A stretch of 64,000 bases of DNA. Origin: Laguncularia racemosa. Taxonomy: Eukaryota; Streptophyta; Magnoliopsida; Myrtales; Combretaceae. Each line of letters begins with the position of its first letter. Within the stretch, counting starts at the first letter, position 1. The notes beneath the pieces were generated by a model that was not told where the DNA came from, ran no database searches, and saw only the letters and a list, made by a program, of their open reading frames with translations. Below, one piece after another: positions 33,530 to 44,333 of this stretch. Position numbers and translations under genes: made by a program. The stretch lies in assembly GCA_037954665.1 (NCBI GenBank), contig JBBMOL010000037.1, positions 1,612,001 through 1,676,000 on the forward strand, in the 5' to 3' direction.

Positions 33530-36500
33530 ATGTGACACATGCCCAACTTACAGACTAACGTATGATAGATCCTATAGATGTTATGTAGAGTAACCTCAAG
33601 GAACCATCATCACTTTTTTTTAATGAAATGCCAATCAATCTCTATATGTTTTGTTCTATCCTGTTGTACAGGGTTCTAGGCTATACTTATGGTAGCTTTG
33701 TTATCACAAAACAAGGATAACTTATCCTTTCCTGATAATTTTAGTTCTTCCAATATCTTCATCACCCATATGATCTCATAAATACCTTGAGCCATAGTGC
33801 TGTACTCTGCTTTAACACTCGATCAAGCAACTACACTCTGCTTCTTACTTCTCCAAGTGACAAGGTTTCCTCTTACAAAAGTGCAATAACCTAAAGTAGA
33901 TCTCCTATCATCTAGTGATCTAGCCCAATCTGCATCTGTGAAGGCTTCCACTCAAAGATGACCATTTTTAGAGAAGAGTAGACCTTTTCTTGGAGCAGAC
34001 TTTAGATACCTCAAAATGCGAAAGACTACATCGATATGAGGTTTACGTAGATCATGCAAAAACTGACTTACTAAGCTGACAGCTTACGCTATGTTTGGTT
34101 TAGTGTGTGAGAGATAAATTAGTCTTCCCATGAGTCTCTAATATCTCCCCATATCAACAAAATCACCAATCCCAACTTGCAGCTAATGATTAATTTCTAT
34201 AAGAGATTCAACTAGTTTACGACCCAACATACTAGTTTTCTTCAAGAGATCCAAGATATATTTCCTTTAAGAAATAAAGATTCCCTTTTTTTATCCGGCA
34301 ACTTCAATCCCAAGGAAATATTTTAATTTTCCTAGATCTTTGATCTCAAATTCTTGAGCTAGGAGTTCCTTTAAGGAAGCCATCTCATCCTCGTCATCTC
34401 CTATTACCACTATCATCAACATATACAATGAGAAGAGTGATCTTACCCTTGTTATGTTTAATAAATAGGATATGATCAGCGTTGCTCTATTGATATCCAA
34501 AGGAGATCATAGCTTTGTTGAATATATCAAAACATACTCGAGGAGATTGCTTCAAGCCATATAAAGCCTTTTTCGGTTTGTACATCTTTCCTTGTGCCTT
34601 CTCATCCTCAAATCCAAGTGAAATCTTCATATACACCTCATCCTCCAGGTCTCCATGAAAGAATGCATTCTTTACATCAAACTATAGTGATTCCCAATCA
34701 AAGTTAGCTGCACATGATAACAAGATTCTAATTGTGTTTATCTTGGCTACTAAGGCAAATGTCTCTTAATAATCCACTCCATAAGTTTGAGTGAACCCCT
34801 TTGTAACCAATCTTGCTTTGTATCTTTCTATTAAACCATCTGCCTTGTGTTTCACAGTAAACACCCATTTGTAGCCAACTAGTTTCTTCTAGGGTGGAGA
34901 AAAAACAAGCTCCCAAGTCTCATTCTTTGCCAAAGCTTTCATTTCTTCAATCATTGCACCTTTTCACTTGGGATCCTTGATAGCTTCCTTCCAATCCTAT
35001 GGAATAGACAGAAGAAATAGAAAAGGCAAAGGCTCTACAGTTGGGTGATAAACAATCATGAGGAACAAAGTTAGATATATGTTATTTAGTATAGGCCCTG
35101 ACACCTTTTATTTAGGAGATAAGTTTATCGAGGTCATCAAAAGATAACTTACTAGAGGAAGAGGATGACTCTTGACAAAAAGTAGGTTGCATGATGGATT
35201 CTTCTGTCTTATCCCTTCTTGAATATCTTCTTAAATTAAGCCTATCCAAATGCCCAACAATCTCCCCCTGAACAATATTCTTCTTTGGGGTAATGTCCTC
35301 AAGAGAGATAGAACTATGTATCATCTCTTCCCTTTCTATACTCTCCCCTCAAAAAGCTGATTGGGTAGGGTTAAAGTAGGGTTTTGTTTCTTTAAAAGTA
35401 ACATCCATACTAATAAAAAACTTTTGAGATTGAGGATGATAGCATTTATAATCTTTCTGTATTGGAGAATACCCAATAAAGACACATTAAAGGGCCTTTA
35501 GATCTAGTTTCCCAATATTTTTGGTATGGACAAAGCAAACATACCCAAACCTTTAGAGGAATAATGTAGGCAACTTTCCCTTGTAAAAGCTCTAGAGCAC
35601 TCTTAAAGTTGAGGGTTTCAAGAGGTATTCTTTTGATAAGATAAGTAGCTATAAGGGTAGCATCTCCCCAAAAAGGTTTTAGGAGATTCATAGTTAACAT
35701 AAAGGATTTAACTACTTCCAACAAATGCCTATTTTTCCTTTTGGGACTCCATTTTGTGCACTAGTGTAGGGGCAATTAGTTTGATGGATAATCTCATGTG
35801 ACTCCAAATAAGCATTAAAACAATTATCCATGTATTTAGTGCCATTATCAATTCTCAAATTTTTCATTTTTGCATCAAATTGGTTACAAACCATCTTATG
35901 AAAAATTGAATACAGGAAAAAACATCACTTTTGGCCTTAATCAAAGACACACATGTCATTCGAATGCAATAATAAACAAATGTAACAAACCAACGACTAC
36001 TAGACAGAGAGGCAATTTAAGTAGGTCCCTAAACATTAGAATGGACAAGCATAAATGGAATAGTACTTTTATTAGTACTCAATGGATAAGATTATCTAGT
36101 ATGTTTAGCATACTCACAAGCATTACAAACTAGAGAATCAAACTAAATTCTTGAAAATAAACTAGGATATGTTTTTGCTAAGATAAAAAAAGATGGATGC
36201 CCCAACCGTTTCTACCACTATATTATTTCTAGGTTGACATCTTTAGTTCCTCAAAAAAAAAAACTTGATTTGAAACAGTCTTGAGATATCCCTTTAACAT
36301 GTATAAGCCATCATGCAATCTACCATTGCTAATTGTCTTCCTTGTTGAAAGGTCTTGAAACACAATAATCAAGAAAAAACTCAACTTTACAATTTAAGGC
36401 TTTAGTGATAAGGTTAATAGATAAAAGATTAACAAGAAATCGAGGGATATGAAGAACGGAGGATAGCTTAATATCAGAGCCATCTACTATTCTAACTATC

Positions 36501-37690
36501 TCCAATTTTGACAAGGGATATAGTTAAGGATGTTTTTTAGAGAAGCTTGTCACGTGTCTATTTGCACTAGAATCAATAATCTAAAGATCATTATCAAGGT
36601 TAGCGGTAAGTCTAATACCTGACTAAATAAAATTGGATTTCGCACTTAGGGAAGAAGAATCCACATGAGACAAAAGCTGCTTGAGATAATGGATGTCATT
36701 AGAAGACAAAGTCAGAGAGGAACTTGTTTCTAAGGATGGTTCTAATATTTCTATCAAATTTGCTTAAGTCTGGAAGAATTGATACGCTTTCCTTTATGAC
36801 CTCTAGTGGGGCAATCGTGCAACTTCCAACATGTCTCCTCGGTATGCCGCGGCTTTCCACAATAGTCATAGTGCTGATTATCTTTATCCAAACTATGAGA
36901 GTTAGGCTACTCATGAGGACCACTAGTAGTTAAACTTGTCTTCTCAATTGGTATAATATAGAACATGGCACTCCTTCAACTTTCTTCTTGTTGAACATAG
37001 GAAAAAACTTCCTTAAGAGTGGGAAAAGGTAACTTTCCAAGGAATTGATTCATAATCTGATCAGTCATTATTCAACCCAGCCAGAAAGTCATAAACCCGC
37101 TCTTTTTCAATTAACTTCTAAAATTTGACTGCATCTTCAATACAATCTACCTAGAAGTCTTGGTAATAGTCAAGTTCTTGCCATAAGCCACTCAGTTTAG
37201 AAAAAAAAAAATTGAAATCTTTAGCTTACCCTACTTTATGCCATGCACTTTATTCCAAATTTAAAAAATCTAAGCATCATTCCCAACCTAGGAATATGAG
37301 AGACTCACTACATTTCATATTTTTATTGCAGTGTCAAGTAACAAATATGTTTTGGAAGTTTGAGGTTGCATAAAATTGATAAGCTAGGACATAACTAGAG
37401 AGTTTTCAAAATCCCATTGGTTATAAGTAGCATAATTGGTTGCTGGTTTCTTGGTAGCACCAGTAATATAACCCTACATTCCTCTAGCTATGATGAACAA
37501 TAAACAGGACCTTGACCATGCAAGATAATTAGTTCCATCAAGCTTTATGGGATTGATTTGTAAGGAGGGGTTATCAAAGTTAAGAACCACTCTTTTCCAT
37601 TTGCCATTCTCAAGGAAAACCTCTAAAAATGGAAAAAACACAAGCTGATGATGCAAAACAAGAGTATCAATCAGCAAGGAAGGTCAGAAA
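33530..37690 (-). pseudogene. Copia element 3 gag-pol, heavily degraded
   Basis: Minus-strand fragments in order. Gag N-terminus LDGTNYLAWSRSCLLFI (about 37500). Zinc knuckle CDYCGKPRHTEETCWKLH (about 36850), still CX2CX4HX4C. Protease region IIDSSANRHVTS (about 36560). Integrase FDAKMKNLRIDNGTKYMDN and SAQNGVPKGK (35712-35894), where the usual Glu of the DDE set is not seen in the expected spot. RT with FHGDLEDEVYMK, KALYGLKQSPRVCF and YVDD. Then ELLAQEFEIKDLGKLKYFLG (34310 onward), and RNase H with FTDADWARSLDDRRST and NPVQQDRTKHIEID. Many stops and frameshifts. Related in layout to copia element 4. Confidence 0.9.
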
Positions 37691-37966
37691 AAAGAAAGAC
37701 AAGGCTAAGGAAGGTGATCAAAGTAGAGGAAGTACGTCGGTTCATGTGCTACCACACACTGGCATGTGAAGAATTTGGTGGAGTACAAAAGGGCGCATGA
37801 GGTACATACACTGGTTGGATAGCTACCAGAGTTAGACCAAAGGCTAATTTTGAGGTTCTATCCTTACTGGAGTGGGCGGTGCGAAAAAAAAAATGCCCTC
37901 AAGTTGGTTGAATATTATTTTTTCTATTCTAGGGTTTTATGACCATGCCAAAAAAATAAGAGTTTT

Positions 37967-37979
37967 GGCTTTGATACCA
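37967..37979 (-). other. Primer binding site of copia element 3
   Basis: Minus-strand TGGTATCAAAGCC directly inside the 5' LTR, a tRNA-Met-type primer site. Confidence 0.88.
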
Positions 37980-38158
37980 TGAAGATTTTTAGGAGAAAGA
38001 AAAACTCTATTTCTCAAATCTTCATTTACAGTTAGGTACAGAGGTATTTATACATAAGAATAATGCTAAACTAGGAAAAAATACAATACAATAAGTTAGA
38101 AATCTCTAATTTAAGAAGTCATCTTCCAATAAATCAACCTCAAATTATTCAGTCAATA
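37980..38158 (-). repeat. 5' LTR of copia element 3
   Basis: Pairs with 33326-33507; short LTR of about 180 bp with a TATTTATAC(A/C) TATA-like motif on the plus strand shared by both copies. Confidence 0.92.
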
Positions 38159-38163
38159 GTACT

Positions 38164-41000
38164 TAATACAATAATCGGTCTCATCCTCTTGTCCTTTGTC
38201 TTTAATTCCTTATTCCAAAAGGGTTTAAATTTTAGTTAAGCTTAGAAATGGTCCATAAGAATTATTGCCCATTGCATAACATATTAGCTTCTCTTCAACA
38301 TGTAATCTTATATTTTCTTTCTACTCCTCATATGCGGTATTACTCAAATAGCTTCTTTCATTCTTATCTCTATTGCCAACTCGTTGGATGTTAAGAATGA
38401 TGTACTAATCAATATTTCTTTTTGGCTATGTGTTCTTCCTATTGCTTATCTCTTTTTCTTGATAACCAGTCTTAAAAAGAGCACTCGTATCACAATTAAA
38501 CTAGAGCAAGTTTACTTTTCTTAAGAAGTCACCACGATGATGGTGAAGTTCTTAGGTGGAGTAAACAACCATAAAGTTAGAACACATTGCTCTCTTAAAG
38601 AAGGTCAAGATCCTTCATGCCATCACCACTTTCACTTGATAACAGTGCCTACATAAGAGCGAGATGGAAGTGTAGCTATAGCCTAAGATCTTTCATGCCA
38701 CCACTATATCCGCTCAACCATGGTTCCTTTATGAGAGTGTGATATAAGTGTGGTTTCCATGTTTCTTTGAGGATCTAAGGGGAGATATCCCTAAGTTCTA
38801 GGTTCAAGCCATAAACGAGAGTAAATATTCTCATTTTGTGTACTTACATATTTATATGAATAAATCTTATATTGATAGCTCATGTATTTCCTTTTATCAT
38901 TGTAGGTAATAGAAGTTGGTTTGTCAATTCTATTAAAGCAAAAATGTCACAAGGTTAAGTATAATAGGCCTCTAGTAGAGTGAGCCTTATACGTAGCAGA
39001 CCCTAGTAGGTCTCAACTATAGCGAGCCTTAATCATGGCATGAGTTGAGCGTAGAAGGACTTGAGAATAATAGGCTTAGTGTGCAATAGGCCTTAGCAGA
39101 ATTCAAGCTTAGCCAGCCTCAAGTGGATTAAGCCTTAAACATAGTGAGCCTCAAGCAAACTAGAGGATCACCATTAAAGGTGATTCAATGTTGTGCTTTA
39201 GGAATGAAAGAATAGAGTTACCTTTGCTTGTCACCTAGACTACACCCTCAAGTAGCCACCCTCTAGGTGGAAGTCTTGGGTAAAGCATGTCAACTTGAAG
39301 TTAGAGTATGTAGCTCTTTTAAAGAAGGTTAGGTTAATTATTCTTTACTTCTATGTGTTGATTAGGGGTTGCACCCCTTGACTGGTTGTTATATTGGTCA
39401 AGCATCCTATAAGCTTTTTAGGTTGACGATGGTGATAACATTAAAGATTTGAATGATCTGATGAAGTTACTTTGATATCAATGCACTAGTTGAGGAGTGA
39501 GATTGATGCTCATGTTGAAGCATTGCTTCTTTATGTTTTGCACTTGGAATATCTCTCCTCCCTCAGTTGCTAACATGTCTCATTGAGACGAGGTAGTAAC
39601 TCTATAAGTTATTACTACATTGGTTAAAACTTTTCCTCTCACAATTTTGTTGTGCCATCCCATCTAATAGTACCACCAAAGGACCTCTTGGTAGCTTACA
39701 CTATTTAAATATGTGTAATTCATCATGTTCTTAGGAGGCAATGCCTTCACTTAGCAACAATGATGTAAAGAAACAATAATTGAACTTAGCATGGCCACCT
39801 ATGGGTCATTAAGCTTATAGCATTATAAGGTTATTTAGACTCTTGTGATCTAAAGACCTACTTGAAGGGGTGTCATGAATATGAGACTACTTAAACTCTT
39901 AAGATCTAAGAAGCCTCTAGAGTCATCTTACACATTAGAGCAAAGTTCTCTCTTACCAGCGATGATGTACAAGAGATCTATTTTTGAGAAAATATTCAAT
40001 TACACTTAAATAGTGATAACGACATTCATCGCTTGAAGTTGTGAATTCTCTTTTACTAGTTAAGGGGGTATTTCCCATTGCTTAACTATTTAGTATGAGT
40101 TACTAAGAGGTTAAAAATACTCTATGATAGAAGCTATAGAAGTTTTATGATTTTGCATAAGTAGATTGCTTTTCTTACCTTGCTATAGTGGCTTATGATG
40201 CACTTAAGGGACAACACTCTTACCAATCTACACTATACATACTTGACTTTCCATCATGCACTTGGGAGTCAAAGCTCTTACCAATTAGCATTGACATTTA
40301 CATTACCTCTTATATAATTTGTTTCAATGAATCATGAATCTTATGTAGACATTAGAATGAACATGATGATTCATTGGGATATAGAAGTAAATTGGCTAAG
40401 TGCTGCTCAAGCTAAGAAGTAGCTTCATGATTAGCTTTAAGAGAATGAGCAAGTTTCACTCATAATTGGAAGCATCAATGTGAGAACTGAATGCTAAGGC
40501 ATCGCCTGGGCTTAGGGTGTGAGAGCCATGACGTTAGGATGTTGCTTAGGCTTAAGGCATGAAAGCTAAACTACCAAGGCTTTGCCTAGGCTTAAGGCAT
40601 GGAAGCTAAGATGTCAAGGCACTACTTGGGCTTAAGGCATTGTCGTTGTGATGTTAGGGCATCGCCTTGACTAAAGGCATGGGAGCTAAGTTGCTAAAGC
40701 TTTGCTTGGGCTTAAGACATGAAAGCCAAGATGTCAAGGTGCTACTTAGACTTAAGGAAATGTAGTCATGATGCTAGGGTGTTGCCTTGGCTAAAGGCAT
40801 GGGAGCTAAGTCACTAGAGCTTTGCCTGGGCTTAAGGCATGGAAGCTAAGATGCCAAGGCATTACCTAGGTTTAAAGTGCGAGTATATAAGACTATATTG
40901 CAAAAATAAAAAAAAAATGAAACATTTATCATTTGTGGTGAGATTTGCTCTTTATTTACAAAAGTAATGTTAAGTTTTAACCTTAACTTTAGTGCTTAAT
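38164..41000. other. Internal non-coding part of the Tat-like element
   Basis: About 2.8 kb where pol would be expected in an autonomous element, but no RT, RNase H or integrase signature was found on either strand. It holds a degenerate GAGCCT-type repeat around 38960-39170 (AGTGAGCCTTA, AGCGAGCCTTA, GTGAGCCTCAAG) and the 40-bp array at 40499-40885. Confidence 0.6.
40499..40885. repeat. 40-bp tandem array with 120-bp higher-order period
   Basis: Monomers begin every 40 bases at 40499, 40539, 40579 and so on to 40859 (about 9.5 copies). Consensus is roughly GCTTTGCCTGGGCTTAAGGC then ATGGAAGCTAAGATGYCAAG. The landmark GCTTTGC(C/T) recurs at 40579, 40699 and 40819, exactly 120 bases apart, so three distinct monomers form a higher-order unit. 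Tandem arrays in non-coding parts are known in Tat/Ogre-type elements. Confidence 0.93.
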
Positions 41001-41006
41001 AAATCA

Positions 41007-42000
41007 CTAAACACTATCAAATGAGTTGTGCTGCAACATGTGGGTATCGTAGGTTAGGAGTGGTTTACTCCAAACATCATTGTCTTTAATGAGAAGCTCC
41101 CTATTTTGAAGTCTCTCATGGAATATCCTTCTTAAGCTAAGATAATCCTTAGTGGGGTGGTCTATTATTCCAGTGATACCGACAATACTTTGGATCTCTT
41201 CTTTCTTCTGTTGTAGGTTGGTGTTTAACTTTTGGCAACTTGATGTTTTTTTCTTGCAACTAACGGTTAAGTATAACATATACCTTGCTCATTGGGCACG
41301 AGAATGAGGATACCTTTACAAAGCTCTTCGCTCGATCATTCTTAGGTTTCTTGTTGTCTCTAGAAGTCTCAACTTAGGCCGAGCTAACAAAGGTTGCTCA
41401 TTTCCCAAATCTTCTAATTTATCCTCATTGCTTTACAATGGAGTTGTTAGATCTTCTTATGGTCTCAACAAGTGCAAAGAAAGAACTTAAGTTGAGATTT
41501 TCTACGTGGATTGCATACTTGGTGAACATCCCTTGGATATAGATCTTCACTAACTCTCTCTCACCACTTACATCTCGAATGTCTGAGTTGCACTCTTTGA
41601 AGTGCTCTATATAATCCATAAAGTCTTCCTTCAAGTTCTATTGTGTTCTTCATATATCTATTATCGTGACCTATTTATGGGTAGAGAAGAATTTCTTTAG
41701 GAATAGCTAGCATATAGACCTCTATAAATCAATTGACATTATAAGGAGATTGACATACGAGGTATATGCTTTTTCAGCTAATGACTTAAAGAATTCTTTA
41801 AGCTTCAAGTCATCATCAAGCTTGTACACTTCTGAGGTCTCAATAAACTTGAGTAGATATTCTTTGGCACTCCCTTTTTTTCCATTGAACAAGATGGACA
41901 TAGGACTAACATAGTTCTTAGGATAAGGTTTTTCAGCAATGCATTGATGATAAGAGAGTCTTAACTCTAGTACTCCCATGGTCAACCTTATTTATATTTC
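41007..42000 (-). pseudogene. Gag remnant of the Tat-like element
   Basis: Minus-strand pieces resemble the retrotransposon gag domain of Tat-like gypsy elements: YPKNYVSPMSILFNGKKGSA then KEYLLKFIETSEVYKLDDDL, FFKSLAEKAYTSYVNLL (41722-41985), then EDFMDYIEHFKECNSDIRD and ENLNLSSFFALVETIRR (41425-41634). A decayed histidine-rich knuckle region follows (DHPTKDYLSLRRIFHERLQN, 41100-41200). At least two stops separate the pieces. This is the only coding domain of the element I could recognise. Confidence 0.75.
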
Positions 42001-42609
42001 TTTTAAGTACACATGCAAGTCTTCCTTTTGTTACAAAGGAAGTCTTTAGAGTAGATACTATAAAAGCGAGTGTAGAGGTAGGTTGACAACTAGATCCACC
42101 AAGAGCATTAGGAGGGGAATGCATGAGGATGAAGGGTCATTGAGTTGGACTCTCGTATTCTCTCCTTCAAACATCAGGAGTTGTTTAGGTACAATGTTTA
42201 GTGAAGGGGTTTATTCATGAGGAATGTTCTCCTTATCGATGGGAGGATTAGTTAGAGGAACTGCATGTGATGGAGTTGTATGGATAGTACCTTGCCGCGT
42301 AGCAATATTGGAGTTTGGTGAAGCCACACCTTGTTGTGTGGCAGCAGTAGTAGCCAACCCTGTCACAAGTAGAGCAAGCATGGTCATGAGTTAACTTAAA
42401 GCCCTCGTGTTCTCCTACATAGTTTGCATCATTTATGTAGGATCTATTGGAGCCTCAAGTTATGAATTGCCTTGATTGGTATTCGGTGACAGTTGAGGCG
42501 AGTTCTACTCTATTAGTTTAATGTTAAGATCTTGTTTATGGGAAGTATTATCAAATAGTCCTTTCTTCTTATGAGGTGTCATTACTCTTTTATCACTTTG
42601 CTTTGATCC

Positions 42610-42627
42610 CTAATAGAGTTGCCAAAG
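42610..42627 (-). other. Primer binding site of the Tat-like element
   Basis: Minus-strand CTTTGGCAACTCTATTAG directly after the 5' LTR, close to the TTGGCGACTC...GGGGA primer-site type of Tat/Ogre elements. Confidence 0.7.
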
Positions 42628-43295
42628 TGTAGATGAGGGATTTTAGCAGAGTAGTCACGTGGATATTACGTGGATATCATATTGCATGTGACTTTAAAGA
42701 AGTGATATAGTAATAACACGTGATGAGATAACTAAGGAGAGAGTGATAGGGAAGAGGAATAGGCAATTTCAAAAGTCTAGAATGCACAAGTGATAGACAA
42801 AAGAGTTAAGGAGACCTTAGGTATCAACCTTATAGTTCTTGAGCAATAGAGACTGTTTTTCACTTAAACTCTCATTTGATTTTGAGAGTAAAGAATTTTC
42901 AGTTGAACACCGTTTCTCTTATCTCTCTTCCTTCTTTAATGAGGAGAAATGATTGAGTATTTATAAACTTTTAAGCCTAATGACATTTATCAAATTACCT
43001 TAGTGATTAAGAAACGAGATAAAGTCTGCTCATTCTAAAGTTATCCTAATGAACTTGCTATAGGCGTAAGGTCAATAGACTTCTTTATAAGTGTGTGTAT
43101 AAGTCTACTTGATAAAAATTAGATGCAGACAAATCGATCCAATGACCCTTGTTCCGAGCCCACCAAGCCAATTCTCCCTTAACCATCTCAATAATTGACC
43201 CAAACTCACTACACTCTATCACCTAATCTAATGAGTTAAACCAAATAATTAATGAACTTAACCCAATGTATTTATATAATAATTTTAACCCTTTA
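42628..43295 (-). repeat. 5' LTR of the Tat-like element
   Basis: 668 bp, starting TGTAGATGAGG on the plus strand; homologous to 26188-26853 throughout. Confidence 0.85.
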
Positions 43296-44215
43296 CTAGT
43301 ATTTTTGGTCATTCCTTTATACTCAAAGCTCATTATGTGACCTTAGTATTGACTTGGATCGAACAATTTATTCCTACACATATCCAAGATTCATTTAAGC
43401 ATATAGTAAAATGAATCCAAGTTAGTGTTTAGTAATCTATACAACAAATAGTCGGCTCGTTAATGCAGGTTTATGCCCTTGGTATTGGTACTCTTTGAAG
43501 CCACATGAATCTACAGACTCATATTATCTTATTGGGAATGGAACGGGGCAATGCAGGAACCATAGCGTATGGATGGAACCATCATCTGGAAAATATATAT
43601 ATTCACCTTTTTAGACAAAGAGCAAAACATTTTCATTTGACTATCTAGTTTTCTCATGGGAATTTGTAAAACTTCATTTTGCATTGCAGGACCCTTATTT
43701 ACACGTAATAAGTTTGATAGTCTCAAAAGCTAAGCACTTTCCTATGAACATCTGAACTTCAACTCGCCAGAACCCCCTCCTCTTTACATGTGTCATATGG
43801 CTTGATATGGCTTCATGATAGCACTAGCATCTATTTGTTGTGATTGTTCTAAATTATAGTTACCGAAAATGCTATACACTCACGATTTAAATACATAGGA
43901 TTCAGTACTATAGGTGTTCACAATCAAATAAAAACTACTTTTATATATAATACAGCAAAAATAAAATAAAATAAAAATTTTAGCAAGTTTTGCCCACTGC
44001 AACACGTCTCTCTATCTACATTATAACATACATATAGATTGAACAATAAAATACCAATGTAGACATCTCCGTTGCTCTATACGAGGGGACTATATAGTGT
44101 CACTTCTAAGATTTTGTAAGGAAATATATACATGCTAAAGCATCATAATTTCTATGTGAATTTCACGCAAAAAGAATATTGTATATATATATATATATCA
44201 CCACTACAAAGTTAA
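43296..44215. other. Spacer between the Tat-like element and the CNGC stop codon
   Basis: No gene recognised. The part nearest 44215 presumably contains the CNGC 3' UTR (minus strand). Note the (TA)n tract at 44180-44198 just after the stop. Confidence 0.5.
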
Positions 44216-44333
44216 TTAATTGAAGAGGTGGTGAGACTGAGAAGTATCTGCACGACTTAGACGTTTCTTCCTGTATTTCCATGCAACTTGAATTTGAGTC
44301 GCTGCGAGGCCTCTCCAATATGGTGAGACATAC
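44216..44333 (-). CDS. CNGC last exon: IQ motif and stop
   Basis: 118 bases ending TAA at 44218-44216. VSPYWRGLAATQIQVAWKYR then KKRLSRADTSQSHHLFN. The IQ motif is the site where calmodulin binds plant CNGCs. Confidence 0.95.

Larger units (their letters stand above)
33326..38158 (-). mobile_element. Ty1/copia element 3 (4,833 bp), nested in the Tat-like element
   Basis: Short LTRs at 33326-33507 (182 bp) and 37980-38158 (179 bp) start TGAAGATTTTTAGG and end TTCAGTCAAT(A/G) on the plus strand. A perfect target duplication GTACT lies at 33321-33325 and 38159-38163. On the minus strand the primer site TGGTATCAAAGCC adjoins the 5' LTR and the purine tract AAGGGAAA adjoins the 3' LTR. Confidence 0.94.
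26188..43295 (-). mobile_element. Tat-like Ty3/gypsy element with gag but no visible pol, hosting two copia elements
   Basis: LTRs at 26188-26853 and 42628-43295 are same-orientation homologues of about 667 bp starting TGTAGATG. On the minus strand the right (5') LTR is followed by TTGGCAACTCTATTAGG, the primer-site type of Tat/Ogre-like elements. The left (3') LTR is preceded by a purine tract (AAGGGGAAAAATA). Gag remnants lie at 41007-42000. Removing the nested copias (27960-32921 and 33326-38158) leaves about 7.3 kb. No RT, RNase H or integrase was recognised in the remaining internal sequence, so it resembles non-autonomous LARD or TR-GAG elements. Target duplication unclear: GGTAT on the left, AGTAT a few bases right of 43295. 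Confidence 0.82.

Noticed and set aside
40499..40885. CRISPR-like regular repeats
   Set aside because: Units are contiguous 40-bp tandem copies without unique spacers, in a eukaryotic retroelement.
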